Below, one piece after another: positions 7,727 through 17,298 of a stretch of 64,000 nucleotides of DNA. Each line of letters begins with the position of its first letter. The stretch's first letter is position 1. The stretch is taken from positions 1 to 64,000 of the forward strand of contig JBEKYC010000022.1 of NCBI GenBank assembly GCA_049511415.1. Reading direction: 5' to 3'. The notes under the pieces were generated by a model, which saw only the letters and a program-made list of their open reading frames with translations, had not been told where the DNA came from and made no database searches. Both the position numbers and the translations under genes were made by a program. Origin of the DNA: Bog-159 sp049511415 (lineage in GTDB: Bacteria; Acidobacteriota; Terriglobia; Bryobacterales; Bryobacteraceae).

Positions 7727-10261
7727 ATGCACAACCTGTTTCTGAAACTACGCCGCCGCCGCGGCATGGAACGCGACGTCCAGGCGGAACTGGCCTTTCA
7801 TCGCGAGATGGCTGCCGCGCGGGGCAACCCGATCCCCTTCGGCAACACCACGGTCCTCCAGGAGCAGGCCCGCGACCTGTGGCGCTTCACCTTCTCCGAG
7901 AACCTGTGGCGCGATCTGGTGTACGGCTTGCGCGCCTTGCGGCGCAGCCCCGCATTGGTGGCTACCGCGCTGCTGTCCCTGGGCCTGGGTATCGGCGTCA
8001 ATACCGGAATCTTCTCACTGGCCGTCGAATTTCTGTTCAGCGAGCCTTCGGTCACAGACGCGAAATCCGTTGTGTCGGTAATCCTGGGAGGCAATAGTCA
8101 TGCGCGCAAGGACGTGGTGGAGTTCGTGCGCGCCAGCGGCCTCTTTCAGGAGGTAGTTGGCGCAAACGAGGAGACCTTCATTAATTTCGACGACGGCCTG
8201 GAGACCCGCCAGATCTTCTGCGTGCAGACCACCAGGAACTTTTTCTCCGTCCTGGGCGGGCCGATGGCTTCCGGCCGGGGCTACGTTCCCGCGGATGCGA
8301 ACGAGGTTGCGGTGGTTGCCGACCATTTCTGGCGCACGCGGCTGCACGCCGATCCAGCCGTGGTGGGACGCACTATCCGCCTGGATGGGAGGCCTTACAC
8401 CGTGGTCGGCATCCTGCCGCACGATTACCGGACACTGGTAGGCTTCGGTTTTTCGCCCGACGTCTACGTGCCCCGCTATCTGGAGGATACTTACCTGGCC
8501 ATCTACGCCCGCCTGAAGCCTGGCATGACCATCGGACAGGCGCGCGCCGGGGTGCTCACGGTCGCGCGGCGTCTCGATCGGGCGCTCCCGGAGCAGTTCC
8601 CCTATACCGATAACTGCTCGGTGACCTCGGCCGGCGGCTTCGATCGTTTTAGCCACGAGTCTCAGTTGCAAACCGTCGGGCTGTTCTTTGCGATGTTATT
8701 GGTGGTAGTCGGGCTGGTGTTACTGGTGGCTTGTCTGAATGTCGCGAGCCTTCTGCTGGCGCGCGGTTCGGCGCGCCGTCAGGAACTGGCCATCCGGCTC
8801 TCGTTAGGCGCGGGCCGGTGGCGTTTGTTCCAACAATTGATGGCGGAGAGCCTGTTGCTGGCCATCGCAGGCGCGGCGCTTGGTCTGCTGGTCCACCGGG
8901 GCATGGCGCTCGGTCTGGAACAGCTCAGGCTGCCGTTGCCGGTGCCCATTCGGGTGCATTTGCAGCTCGACTGGCGCGTGATGACGTATGCCATTCTGCT
9001 CACGGGTTTCGCTACCCTGGCCTGCGGGATGGTGCCGGCCTGGCGATCCATCAAGCGGTCGATCGCAGTCGACCTGCGCCGGGAGAGCCGGCTGCGCGGC
9101 CAGCGCGCGCTGGTGACTTTGCAAGTGGCGTTGTCCGTGATCGTGCTCGCGGCCGGCTCGCTCTTCCTACGCAATCTCTGGCAAGCCCACGCGATTAGTC
9201 CAGGCTTCGATGTAATTCATACCCTGCTCGCGGATGTGAACCTGCCCCCGGCGGGGTATAAAGACGTTGCGCGAAAGCGTGCCTATGTCGCCGAGGGGCT
9301 GCGCGCGATCTCCGCGATTCCGGGCATTCAGGCGGCCGCCGCGGCGCGCGTCGTACCGTTTACCGATTCCACGACTTTCGGCATTAACATCACGCCTACC
9401 GACACCGGACGCAAAGTGCGAACGCATTTCCATTGGAATGCCGTTTCGCCCGATTACTTCCGGGTAATGAGCATCCCGCTCATCGCCGGCCATACCTTCC
9501 CATCCGGAGGCGCCCCCGCGGCACGCCAGGTAATCATCAATGCGACGTTCGCGCGCTTGTACCTTGGGGATCGCCCGGCGCTAGGCCGGAGCTTCCTTTG
9601 GATGGATGACAAGACGGCACGCGTGGTTATCGGTATTGTGCGAGACACCAAGAACATGACCATCGGGGAAGAAGACGAGGCCCAGCTTTATGAGGATCTT
9701 TCCCGGATCGACAATGACCGCACCGAGATCCAGTTCGTGCTGAAATCGGCTACTCCGCCGGGATCGCAATTGCGCCCCGTGAACGATGCCCTGCGGCGCG
9801 TCGAGCCGAATGCCGGCCTGAGAGTCGCCACACTCTATTCCAGCATCGGCCTGGCCTTTCTGCCTAGCCAGGTGGGCGCGGCTCTGCTGGGGGGCATGGG
9901 AGTTCTGGGTTTGCTGCTAGCGGCTATTGGGCTGTACGGCGTGATGGTCTATTCGGTCAGCCGCCGCACCCGTGAGATCGGCGTGCGTCTGGCGTTGGGG
10001 GCGGACCGCCGCGATATCAGCCGGATGATTCTGGGCAGCGCGGCGAAGCTGGTGCTCATCGGTTCGGCCGCCGGACTGCTCTGCGCTTTCTTCCTCGTGA
10101 AGCCGCTGGCCTTGTTTCTGGTGCCGGGCCTGCATCCCGGCGATCCGCTCACCTTTGTCGCGGTCGCTGTGCTGCTGGCTGCCACCGCTCTGCTTGCCGT
10201 CTGGAGCCCGGCGCGTTCCGCGGCCGCCGTGGATCCCAGTTCGTCCCTGCGCTATGAATAG
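7727..10261 (+). CDS. ADOP-type ABC permease (duplicated MacB/FtsX-like)
   Basis: 844 residues from ATG 7727; the open frame extends upstream inside padR and is not used. An N-terminal segment typical of the family (LFLKLRRRRGMERDVQAELAFHRE) leads into two repeats of MacB periplasmic core plus FtsX three-helix domain: the first TM near residue 80, the mid TMs around 320-430, and the final block with GVMVYSVSRRTREIGVRLALGA near 735-760. No cognate ATPase gene is nearby, as is usual for these orphan permeases. The family is tied to peptide or antibiotic export and envelope stress, but the substrate is not known. Confidence 0.92.
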   Translation: MHNLFLKLRRRRGMERDVQAELAFHREMAAARGNPIPFGNTTVLQEQARDLWRFTFSENLWRDLVYGLRALRRSPALVATALLSLGLGIGVNTGIFSLAVEFLFSEPSVTDAKSVVSVILGGNSHARKDVVEFVRASGLFQEVVGANEETFINFDDGLETRQIFCVQTTRNFFSVLGGPMASGRGYVPADANEVAVVADHFWRTRLHADPAVVGRTIRLDGRPYTVVGILPHDYRTLVGFGFSPDVYVPRYLEDTYLAIYARLKPGMTIGQARAGVLTVARRLDRALPEQFPYTDNCSVTSAGGFDRFSHESQLQTVGLFFAMLLVVVGLVLLVACLNVASLLLARGSARRQELAIRLSLGAGRWRLFQQLMAESLLLAIAGAALGLLVHRGMALGLEQLRLPLPVPIRVHLQLDWRVMTYAILLTGFATLACGMVPAWRSIKRSIAVDLRRESRLRGQRALVTLQVALSVIVLAAGSLFLRNLWQAHAISPGFDVIHTLLADVNLPPAGYKDVARKRAYVAEGLRAISAIPGIQAAAAARVVPFTDSTTFGINITPTDTGRKVRTHFHWNAVSPDYFRVMSIPLIAGHTFPSGGAPAARQVIINATFARLYLGDRPALGRSFLWMDDKTARVVIGIVRDTKNMTIGEEDEAQLYEDLSRIDNDRTEIQFVLKSATPPGSQLRPVNDALRRVEPNAGLRVATLYSSIGLAFLPSQVGAALLGGMGVLGLLLAAIGLYGVMVYSVSRRTREIGVRLALGADRRDISRMILGSAAKLVLIGSAAGLLCAFFLVKPLALFLVPGLHPGDPLTFVAVAVLLAATALLAVWSPARSAAAVDPSSSLRYE

Positions 10262-10313
10262 CACGGACGTAGTGGGGCAGACCATCGTTTTCTGTGGTCT
10301 GCCTTTCCAGCGC

Positions 10314-12047
10314 TCAAACAATCCCCGACCCTTCGCGGATCACGACCAACCGATTGGCGGACACGTGATCCACGCGCTCCTGTTTGCCGTTCGGCCAGCG
10401 AATCACCAGATCGGCCTGCGTAGCGGTTCCCAGGCCGAAGTGCAGGCGGCGGTCGTTCGACGAATAGAAACTCGACTGGCTCAACACCTCCTGCGCTTGC
10501 ACTTTTCCGCCGTAGTGCGCCGTCACGCGCGCGCCGATCGCGCTGCGGTTGGACTCCACGCCCTGCAGTTTCACTTTCAGCCAGTGCGCGTCGCCGGCTA
10601 GATCGTTGCGTAGCAGCGAAGGCGGTTCGTTGAGATTCACGATCACCATGTCCATATCGCCATCGTTATCGAAATCACCGAAGGCGCAGCCGCGGCTGGC
10701 ATGCGCCGCAGTGATGCCCGGACCAGCCTGATCCAGCAGTTCCTCGAACTTGCCGTCGCCTAGATTGCGGAATATGACCCGCGGCGTGCGGAACGGATAG
10801 TTGGGCAGTTTGGCTTCCACTTCCGGATACACGCTGCCCGTGACAAAGAACAAATCCGGGTGGCCGTCGTTATCCAGATCCACCATGCCCGCGCCCCAGC
10901 CGATGAAGCGCGTTTCCACGGCCAGCCCCGCGGCGATGGTGGTGTCTTCGAAATTCCCCTTGCCATCGTTCTTATAAAGGATATTGGTGTCGTCGGCGAA
11001 ATGGGTTTTGAAGATGTCCAGGCTGCCGTCCAGATTGTAATCGCCCACCGCCACGCCCATGCCGGCTTGTTCCATGCCGTCTTCGTTCAGCGCCACGCCG
11101 CTTTCGAGGCCGGTGTCCGTGAATGTGCCGTCATGATTGTTGCGTAGCAGATAACTGGGGGTGGAGTCGCAGGCCACATAGATATCCGGCCAGCCATCGT
11201 TGTCGAAGTCGGCCGACACGGCAGTCATGGCATAACCGCCTTTGATCTTGCCGATGCCCGACTTAGCCGTGACATCGCTGAACGAGCCGTCGCCGTTGTT
11301 GTGGTAAAGCGTCAGCGAGCCCGGCGGCAAACCCCGTGGTCCGCAGTTCACCGGAATCCCCTTCCAATTGCAGTTGCTGTTTTCGCCGGGCTTGGGTGTG
11401 TGGGCGAGATCGAATTCCAGGTACCGCGCCACCAGCAGGTCCAGGTGGCCGTCCCGGTCGTAGTCGATGAAAGTGCAGCCCGATCCCCAATGCGGGGCCG
11501 TTTGCAAAAGACCTGATTTCTGAGTTACGTCGGTGAAAGTGCCATCCCCGTTATTGTGATATAAAACATTCTCGCCCCAGTAAGTGATGAATAAGTCATC
11601 GAAACCGTCGTTGTCATAGTCGCCCAAACAGACAGCCGAAGCCCATCCGGCGCGTTTCAAGCCGGCGTGTTCCGTAACATCGGTAAAAGTGCCGTCGCGG
11701 TTGTTCTTATAGAGCCGGTTGTGAGCGTCCATGGGCGGATCGACGAGGCGCGTGCCACTCAGGATGAAGATATCCAGCCAGCCGTCGTTATCGTAGTCGA
11801 TGAATGCCACGCCGCAGCCCACGGTTTCGATGATGTAGTCTTTGTGCGTGGCGCCGCCGTAGATCACCGGGGCGCGCAGCCCGGCTTGCTCGGCGATGTC
11901 CACGAAACGCGCGTTCCAGGGCCGGCCGGACGGCTTGGCCCGCGGCAGGGGTTTCACACCGCGGCTGGAGATGCCTTGCGCGAAGATGCGTAAGGCCGGA
12001 GCCGTAAGCAGACTGAGGCAGGCACGCCGGGTGAACCCTGTGGACAT
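10314..12047 (-). CDS. CRTAC1-family VCBS/FG-GAP protein with ASPIC/UnbV domain
   Basis: 577 residues. The N-terminus has a twin-arginine-like signal (GFTRRACLSLLTAPALRIFA). Seven Ca-binding-type FG-GAP motifs are visible, for example DYDNDGWLDIF, DYDNDGFDDLF, DYDRDGHLDLL, DFDNDGWPDIY and DLDNDGHPDLF, forming an integrin-like beta-propeller. The C-terminal 80 residues match ASPIC/UnbV (IGARVTAHYGGKVQAQEV, then RLHFGLG, then IRWPNGKQE). It is probably exported folded through Tat. Function is undefined; relatives are abundant in Solibacter-type genomes. It is divergent from the glycosidase-like gene, with only 44 bp between the two starts. Confidence 0.92.
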   Translation of the reverse strand: MSTGFTRRACLSLLTAPALRIFAQGISSRGVKPLPRAKPSGRPWNARFVDIAEQAGLRAPVIYGGATHKDYIIETVGCGVAFIDYDNDGWLDIFILSGTRLVDPPMDAHNRLYKNNRDGTFTDVTEHAGLKRAGWASAVCLGDYDNDGFDDLFITYWGENVLYHNNGDGTFTDVTQKSGLLQTAPHWGSGCTFIDYDRDGHLDLLVARYLEFDLAHTPKPGENSNCNWKGIPVNCGPRGLPPGSLTLYHNNGDGSFSDVTAKSGIGKIKGGYAMTAVSADFDNDGWPDIYVACDSTPSYLLRNNHDGTFTDTGLESGVALNEDGMEQAGMGVAVGDYNLDGSLDIFKTHFADDTNILYKNDGKGNFEDTTIAAGLAVETRFIGWGAGMVDLDNDGHPDLFFVTGSVYPEVEAKLPNYPFRTPRVIFRNLGDGKFEELLDQAGPGITAAHASRGCAFGDFDNDGDMDMVIVNLNEPPSLLRNDLAGDAHWLKVKLQGVESNRSAIGARVTAHYGGKVQAQEVLSQSSFYSSNDRRLHFGLGTATQADLVIRWPNGKQERVDHVSANRLVVIREGSGIV

Positions 12048-12054
12048 CCACTTC

Positions 12055-12084
12055 AGTATAGGGGTGCTTGCCAGGTCCTATACT
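12055..12084. promoter_or_regulatory. Back-to-back -10 boxes for the divergent gene pair
   Basis: Minus-strand TATACT (12055-12060) lies exactly 7 nt before the CRTAC1 ATG, and plus-strand TATACT (12079-12084) exactly 7 nt before the glycosidase ATG at 12092. Neither has a good -35 box. The spacing would start transcription at or next to the ATG, so both messages could be leaderless. Confidence 0.55.
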
Positions 12085-12091
12085 GTTGGCT

Positions 12092-14593
12092 ATGCGTGTC
12101 GCTTTCCTCCTCCTGGCCGGAGCCGCGTGTTTCGCTGGCGACCTGCGGATTTCGCGGCCTGTCCGCACATGGGAATTCCTGGATGCGGCCGGACCGCATG
12201 CGGCACTGCTCGGCGCGGAGAACGGCACGCTGGAGGCCTACGTCTACCCCTTGAAGATCCTCGGCGCTCTCAAGCTCCGTTTCATCACCGGCGGGACGGT
12301 GATCCCCGGCGAGAGCATAGCGCGGCAAATCACCGCGCGCCCGGAATCGTACACCATCACGTATTCGGGTGATGATTTTCAAGTGTCGGAAACCCTGCTG
12401 GCGCCCATCGACGAACCGGGGGCCCTGGTGTTTCTCAATGTGGAAGCCCGCAATTCTTTGCGCATCGACGTATCCTTTCAACGGGACTTTCAACTCATGT
12501 GGCCGGCGTCCATCGGCACCGGTTACGCCGGGTGGAGCGCCGATTTGCATGCCTTCATGTTCGGCGCGGATGGGCAACCCTATGCGGCGGTCTTCGGATC
12601 GCCCGATGCGGTGCTCGAATCGGAGGCCTACGCCACGAATTACTCGGCGGCCGCCGCGTCGGTTTTTACTCTGGGCGAAATCAAAGGACACGCTACGCGT
12701 GTGCTGGCGGTGGCGGCCTCTATGAAGTCGTCCGCTGAAGCCGAAGCGAGTTATCGCCGCCTGGCCGCGCGCGCCGCGCCTCTGGCGGACGAGACGGCAA
12801 CTTACTATCGCAATTATTTAGCAGGGACCATCGAGTTATCGCTGCCGGACAAGCAGTTACAGGAAGCTTATGACTGGTCGCGCATCAGCGTCCTCAAGGG
12901 ATTCGTTGACAATCCGTTTCTGGGGCGCGGACTGGTGGCGGGCTACGGCCCGTCGAAGGGCGCTTACCGGCCCGGCTTCGCCTGGTTCTTCGGGCGTGAC
13001 TCCTTCTGGACCTCCTTCGCCCTCACCTCCGCCGGCGATTTCGCCAACGCGCGCGAGGCCATCGCCTTCATTTCTCACTTCCAGCGGGATGACGGCAAGA
13101 TTCCGCACGAGATTTCACAATCCGCCGGCCTGGTGGATTGGTTCAAGCAGTTTCCCTACGGATTCGCGTCGGCCGACGCCACCCCGCTCTACGCCATCGC
13201 GACCGGCGAATACGTGCGCGCCAGCGGCGATGTGGCATTTGCCCGCGAGCAGGCGCCGCGGCTTTGGAAGGCGCTGGCGTTCATGCGATCCACGCTGGAT
13301 GCCGCCGGCTTCCCGCGCAATCTACACGTCGGCCATGGCTGGGTGGAAGGTGGTCCGCTCCTGCCGGTGGATGTGGAGTTCTACCAGGCCGGTTGCTACG
13401 TCGAGGCGCTACGCTCGCTGGCCATGCTGGCGCGCGCCGTCGGCGACCAGCCTCGCGCGGGCGAGATCGCGGCGGAATTCGAAACCAAGCGCCGCGCCCT
13501 GGAAGATCGCTTCTGGCTCCCGCCGTCCCACGCTTACGCCTTCGCCCTGGACACCAGCGGCCAACCCGTGGATCAGCCCAGCGTGCTCGCCACCGTTCCC
13601 ATGTGGTTCGGCCTGCCGGACCGGCAGCACGCGCAGGAGATGATCGGGCGCCTGGCGGAAGAGCCGCACTCGACCGATTGGGGCATGCGCATCATTTCAT
13701 CGCACAGTCCCCGGTACGATCCGTCGGGGTATCATTTCGGTTCGGTCTGGCCGCTGTTTACCGGCTGGGCCGCAGTCGGCGAATACCGCTATCATGCGGC
13801 CGAGCCGGCGCTGGCCAACCTCCGCGCCAATGCCTGGCTGGCGCTCGACGGCGCCGGCGGCAATACTACCGAAGTGCTCTCGGGCGACTCCTACTCGCCG
13901 CTCTCGACCGCCTCGCCCCACCAGATCTGGTCGGCGGCCATGGTCGTGTCGCCGCTGCTGCGCGGGTTGCTGGGTCTGCAGAGCGATGCGGCTGCGCGCC
14001 GCATCGTGTTCGCGCCGCATCTGCCCGCAGACTGGACCACCGCCGGTGTTCACGGCGTCCCGCTTCCCGGCGCGCGCGTGGACCTCGACATCCGCCGAGA
14101 CGACACCGCCCTGCAGTTAAGCGTGACCAATTCCGGGACCGAAGGCGTCACACTGGAGTTCGCGCCCGCCTATCCGCCGTGCGCGCATGTGGACAGCGCG
14201 GCGGTCGACGGACGGCCCGTCACCTGGAAGATGGAGCAAGCCGGCCTCGATTGGCATCCGCGGTTTGAATTCGCCGCCAAACCGGGAAAGACGATACTTG
14301 ATATCCGGCATCACGGGCTGTTCGGCTATGTCATCCCCTTCGGGCCGCCGCATCTGGCCGGGCCCAGCGAAAACTTGAAAGTGGTGAAGGATGAATGGTC
14401 GGAAGACGGGCATAAGCTGCTGCTGACGGTCGCGGGGCGCCCCTCGCGCCAATATCGCGTAGAGTTGATAAATGCTGGAATGGTGCAGAGTCTCTCGGGT
14501 GCCGAGCGCGAAGGCGCCTCCGGGCTGCTCGTGACCATCCCGGGCCAGGGCCCTGATTACGTGCATCGTCAAATTGCCTTCGCCCTGCGGTGA
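12092..14593 (+). CDS. Secreted (alpha/alpha)6-barrel glycosidase-like protein
   Basis: 833 residues from ATG 12092, which begins a signal peptide (MRVAFLLLAGAACFAGD). The middle part matches the six-hairpin barrel of glycogen-debranching/amylo-1,6-glucosidase-like enzymes: FAWFFGRDSFWTSFAL near 300, DGKIPHEIS near 335, then GHGWVEGGPLLPVDVEFYQ and DWGMRIIS. Acid residues suited to catalysis are present, but substrate and glycoside hydrolase family cannot be fixed by eye. N- and C-terminal beta-rich domains flank the barrel. Its stop is 4 nt from the tgt start. Confidence 0.8.
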   Translation: MRVAFLLLAGAACFAGDLRISRPVRTWEFLDAAGPHAALLGAENGTLEAYVYPLKILGALKLRFITGGTVIPGESIARQITARPESYTITYSGDDFQVSETLLAPIDEPGALVFLNVEARNSLRIDVSFQRDFQLMWPASIGTGYAGWSADLHAFMFGADGQPYAAVFGSPDAVLESEAYATNYSAAAASVFTLGEIKGHATRVLAVAASMKSSAEAEASYRRLAARAAPLADETATYYRNYLAGTIELSLPDKQLQEAYDWSRISVLKGFVDNPFLGRGLVAGYGPSKGAYRPGFAWFFGRDSFWTSFALTSAGDFANAREAIAFISHFQRDDGKIPHEISQSAGLVDWFKQFPYGFASADATPLYAIATGEYVRASGDVAFAREQAPRLWKALAFMRSTLDAAGFPRNLHVGHGWVEGGPLLPVDVEFYQAGCYVEALRSLAMLARAVGDQPRAGEIAAEFETKRRALEDRFWLPPSHAYAFALDTSGQPVDQPSVLATVPMWFGLPDRQHAQEMIGRLAEEPHSTDWGMRIISSHSPRYDPSGYHFGSVWPLFTGWAAVGEYRYHAAEPALANLRANAWLALDGAGGNTTEVLSGDSYSPLSTASPHQIWSAAMVVSPLLRGLLGLQSDAAARRIVFAPHLPADWTTAGVHGVPLPGARVDLDIRRDDTALQLSVTNSGTEGVTLEFAPAYPPCAHVDSAAVDGRPVTWKMEQAGLDWHPRFEFAAKPGKTILDIRHHGLFGYVIPFGPPHLAGPSENLKVVKDEWSEDGHKLLLTVAGRPSRQYRVELINAGMVQSLSGAEREGASGLLVTIPGQGPDYVHRQIAFALR

Positions 14594-14597
14594 TACC

Positions 14598-15770
14598 TTG
14601 TCCGAAAAATTTCCCTTCGAAATCCAGGCCGAGTGCCCCGTCACCCGCGCCCGTGCCGGCCTTCTGCACACCCCCCACGGCATCGTCGAAACGCCCGTCT
14701 TCATGCCCGTCGGCACCCAGGCCACCGTCAAAGGACTTGCCCCCCGCGATCTCGCCGGTGAACTCGACGCCCGCATCCTCCTGGCCAACACTTATCACCT
14801 GTATCTCCGCCCAGGCCCCGACCTGATCCGCTCCCAGGGCGGCCTGCACCGCTTCATGTCCTGGCCCCGCGCCATCCTCACCGACTCCGGCGGATTCCAG
14901 GTCTTCAGCCTCAGCGGCCTGCGCAAAATCACCGACGATGGCGTCGTGTTCCAGTCGCACCTGAACGGCGATACCCACACCTTCACGCCCGAATCGACTG
15001 TCGATACCCAGCTCGCTTTCGGCAGCGACATCATGATGGTGCTCGACGAGTGTCCCGAATATCCCGTCAGCCGCGAATACGCCCGCGCCGCCATGCAGCG
15101 CACCGTCCGCTGGGCGCGTACCGCTTTCGCGCATTTCAAAAACCGACGCCCGCAGCTCGCCACCCGCCACGCCCTGTTTCCCATCGTGCAAGGCTCCATG
15201 TTCCCCGACCTGCGCCGCGAATGTGCCGCCGAACTGGTGGAACTCGACGCCGACGGCTACGCCATCGGCGGCCTGTCCGTCGGCGAGCCCCGCCCGCTGA
15301 GCCTCGAAATGGTGGAATCCACCGAAGCCCTGCTGCCGCGCAATCGCCCGCGCTATGCCATGGGCGTCGGCATGCCGGAGGAACTGCCCGAATACGTCGC
15401 CCGCGGCATCGACATGATGGATTGCGTCCTGCCCTCCCGCAACGCCCGCAACGGCTGCCTGTTCACCTCCCAAGGCGTGGTGCGCATCAAGCAGGCGCGC
15501 TACCGCGGCGACTCCGCCCCGCTCGATCCAAACTGTAACTGCTACACCTGCGCCAACTTCTCCCGCGCCTACCTGCGCCACTTGTTCCAAGCCGGCGAAA
15601 TCCTCTACGCCATGCTCGCCACCTTGCACAACGTCAAGCGCTACCTCGACATCATGCGCGAAATCCGCCGCGCCATCCTGATAGGGGCGTATCCGGAATA
15701 CCTGCAAGCCGCGCGCACGTCCGCGGCGGACCAGAAGTTGGAACTCGGCCCGTCTTCGCCTCCTGGATGA
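14598..15770 (+). CDS. tgt: Queuine tRNA-ribosyltransferase
   Basis: 390 residues from TTG 14598, just past the upstream stop; an in-frame TTG at 14574 would overlap the previous gene. The enzyme exchanges guanine-34 of GUN-anticodon tRNAs for preQ1. Seen: catalytic Asp in TDSGGFQVFSLS, second Asp in GIDMMDCVLPSRNARNG, and the zinc site CNCYTC followed by a His in ATLHNVKRY. The length is normal. tgt is commonly next to yajC-secD-secF; here one extra gene sits between. Neither candidate start has a strong ribosome site. Confidence 0.96.
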   Translation: MSEKFPFEIQAECPVTRARAGLLHTPHGIVETPVFMPVGTQATVKGLAPRDLAGELDARILLANTYHLYLRPGPDLIRSQGGLHRFMSWPRAILTDSGGFQVFSLSGLRKITDDGVVFQSHLNGDTHTFTPESTVDTQLAFGSDIMMVLDECPEYPVSREYARAAMQRTVRWARTAFAHFKNRRPQLATRHALFPIVQGSMFPDLRRECAAELVELDADGYAIGGLSVGEPRPLSLEMVESTEALLPRNRPRYAMGVGMPEELPEYVARGIDMMDCVLPSRNARNGCLFTSQGVVRIKQARYRGDSAPLDPNCNCYTCANFSRAYLRHLFQAGEILYAMLATLHNVKRYLDIMREIRRAILIGAYPEYLQAARTSAADQKLELGPSSPPG

Positions 15771-15775
15771 AACGT

Positions 15776-15804
15776 TTGACGCCCCGCCATCACTACTACA
15801 TAGT
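15776..15804 (+). promoter_or_regulatory. Candidate sigma-70 promoter
   Basis: TTGACG (15776-15781), a 17-bp spacer and CATAGT (15799-15804). Start would be near 15811, about 30 nt before the ATG of the next gene, which has its own GGAGG site. The -35 begins just after the tgt stop. Confidence 0.5.
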
Positions 15805-15842
15805 CTCGCCTGCTGAGACGAACTTCTGCTGGAGGATTACAT

Positions 15843-17006
15843 ATGAGCGACCCAACGAATCGACCCAACATTCGCATAGCCGACTTCCAATTCGCGGAAG
15901 TGCACGCGGCACTCAAGCCGGTCCCTGCTCCCCCACCCCCAAGTCTCGGCCCACTCGCCGCATTTGTCGGAGATTTCGTCGGTGACGGCTTCAACACCAT
16001 CTTCCGGCCCGACAACTCCGTGACGCCTACGCCGTTGCCCATTCCCGTTCCCGCCAGCGACAACATCCTGGAATTGAACCTCACCGCCGAAATCCTATCA
16101 TTTTCAAAGGGCCTGGGTTCCGTGCCCAATCGCGGGACCACGCCGCAAGGCGACGTCTTCCTCAACGGCGTCCCTTATGTGCAGAGCGTCAACGATATTA
16201 CGACCGGTAAAAGCACCGGAATCCACTTTGAGCCCGGATTGTGGATGATTGTCCCGCCAACCACTGTCCCCACCGAAGGCGTAACCCTCGTGCGCATGGC
16301 GTCGATCCCGCATGGGACCACGATCGAGGCCCAGGGGACCTCCACGTCCATTGCCGGCCCGCCTACCATTGCGCCGGTCAACATCACCCCCTTCGTCACC
16401 GGATCAAATCCGCCAACCTTGATTCCCTTCCCCAGCCAGACAGCCACCAACGCGGGTACGCCTCGGATTCCACAAGACTTAACCAGCTTCATCGCCGCCG
16501 GCACCATCACCCAAGCCATCCTGGACGATCCCAATACGTTGCTCCGCAATCACATCAGCAAACAGAAGATCGTTGCCACCACCGCCATCTTCATTTCCAC
16601 CGCTCCGCCGCCACCCGCCGGCCTCTTCGGCGGCGGCACCGACAATATCGCCTTTTTGCTGGGTCAGGCCAACGCCGCAAAGCCAAACGCCCAGACCCTG
16701 CAGATGACCGCCGTTTTCTGGATCGAAACCGTGGAGGAGACCATCCTGATTCCACCCTTCCACGTCGGTCAACCGCCTTTTGCCATCAAAGCCAGGCCCA
16801 GCGTTCCAGGACAGCGCGTGCCGACCTTTTCCGTCACACCGCCGTTCGATCTGGAAATGCCGCGTGAGATTACGGTGAAATTCACCCAGATTCAGTACAC
16901 CCAGTTGGTCCTGCTGAACTTCAACGGCCTCACCTGGCCCCACGTTTCTGTCAACACCCTCGTGCCGGCCGACGACATCGTCGTTCCCCCCTCCGTTTGG
17001 GCGTGA
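15843..17006 (+). CDS. Heme-binding-protein-like beta-barrel protein
   Basis: 387 residues, ATG after CTGGAGGATTACAT, a strong ribosome site. No signal peptide or TM segment. The region LAAFVGDFVGDGFNTIFRP...ILELNLTAEILSF...VFLNGVPYVQSV...IHFEPGLWM resembles proteins labelled heme-binding or nitrobindin/THAP4-like barrels, in which the FEPG(L/I)W strand is prominent. I am not certain of ligand binding, since the axial His cannot be placed. Proline-rich linkers are frequent. It has its own promoter and a terminator just downstream, so it looks like an independent unit inserted between tgt and yajC. Confidence 0.6.
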   Translation: MSDPTNRPNIRIADFQFAEVHAALKPVPAPPPPSLGPLAAFVGDFVGDGFNTIFRPDNSVTPTPLPIPVPASDNILELNLTAEILSFSKGLGSVPNRGTTPQGDVFLNGVPYVQSVNDITTGKSTGIHFEPGLWMIVPPTTVPTEGVTLVRMASIPHGTTIEAQGTSTSIAGPPTIAPVNITPFVTGSNPPTLIPFPSQTATNAGTPRIPQDLTSFIAAGTITQAILDDPNTLLRNHISKQKIVATTAIFISTAPPPPAGLFGGGTDNIAFLLGQANAAKPNAQTLQMTAVFWIETVEETILIPPFHVGQPPFAIKARPSVPGQRVPTFSVTPPFDLEMPREITVKFTQIQYTQLVLLNFNGLTWPHVSVNTLVPADDIVVPPSVWA

Positions 17007-17019
17007 ACCATTGCGTAGT

Positions 17020-17053
17020 CTGGGCGGTACTCCCTAGCGCCGCCCAGCTTTTT
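17020..17053 (+). terminator. Rho-independent terminator
   Basis: Perfect 8-bp stem CTGGGCGG (17020-17027) and CCGCCCAG (17040-17047) with a 12-nt loop, then C and five Ts (17049-17053). It ends the unit that begins at 15843. Confidence 0.85.
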
Positions 17054-17298
17054 AGCCCAAAAGCGCCCAAAAACGCCCAACCAATCCGCCGTCCCGCTTC
17101 TTCCAAACCACAGATTCCAGAAGCTTTATAAGAAAATGGTTTCGTTCCTTCCAAAATCCCCGCCCGTAGGCCCAAACCCACCCCCTCCCGCCTTGACATC
17201 AGGCCCGCCATCAGTCACGCTATACTGTCTGTTGGAAATCTGAATATTTGTGAACCGTGGCGCTCCGCCGCCCGGTTGAAAATGAGTAGTCTGCCAAC

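Noticed and set aside
12870..14268. Plus-strand alternative frames inside the glycosidase-like gene
   Set aside because: Arg/Pro-rich shadows of the real frame.
14593..14600. Riboswitch (preQ1) before tgt
   Set aside because: Only 4 nt separate the two genes, leaving no room for an aptamer.
17193..17226. TTGACA and TATACT before yajC as one promoter
   Set aside because: The spacer is 22 bp, too long for a normal sigma-70 promoter; the TATACT alone may still be used.
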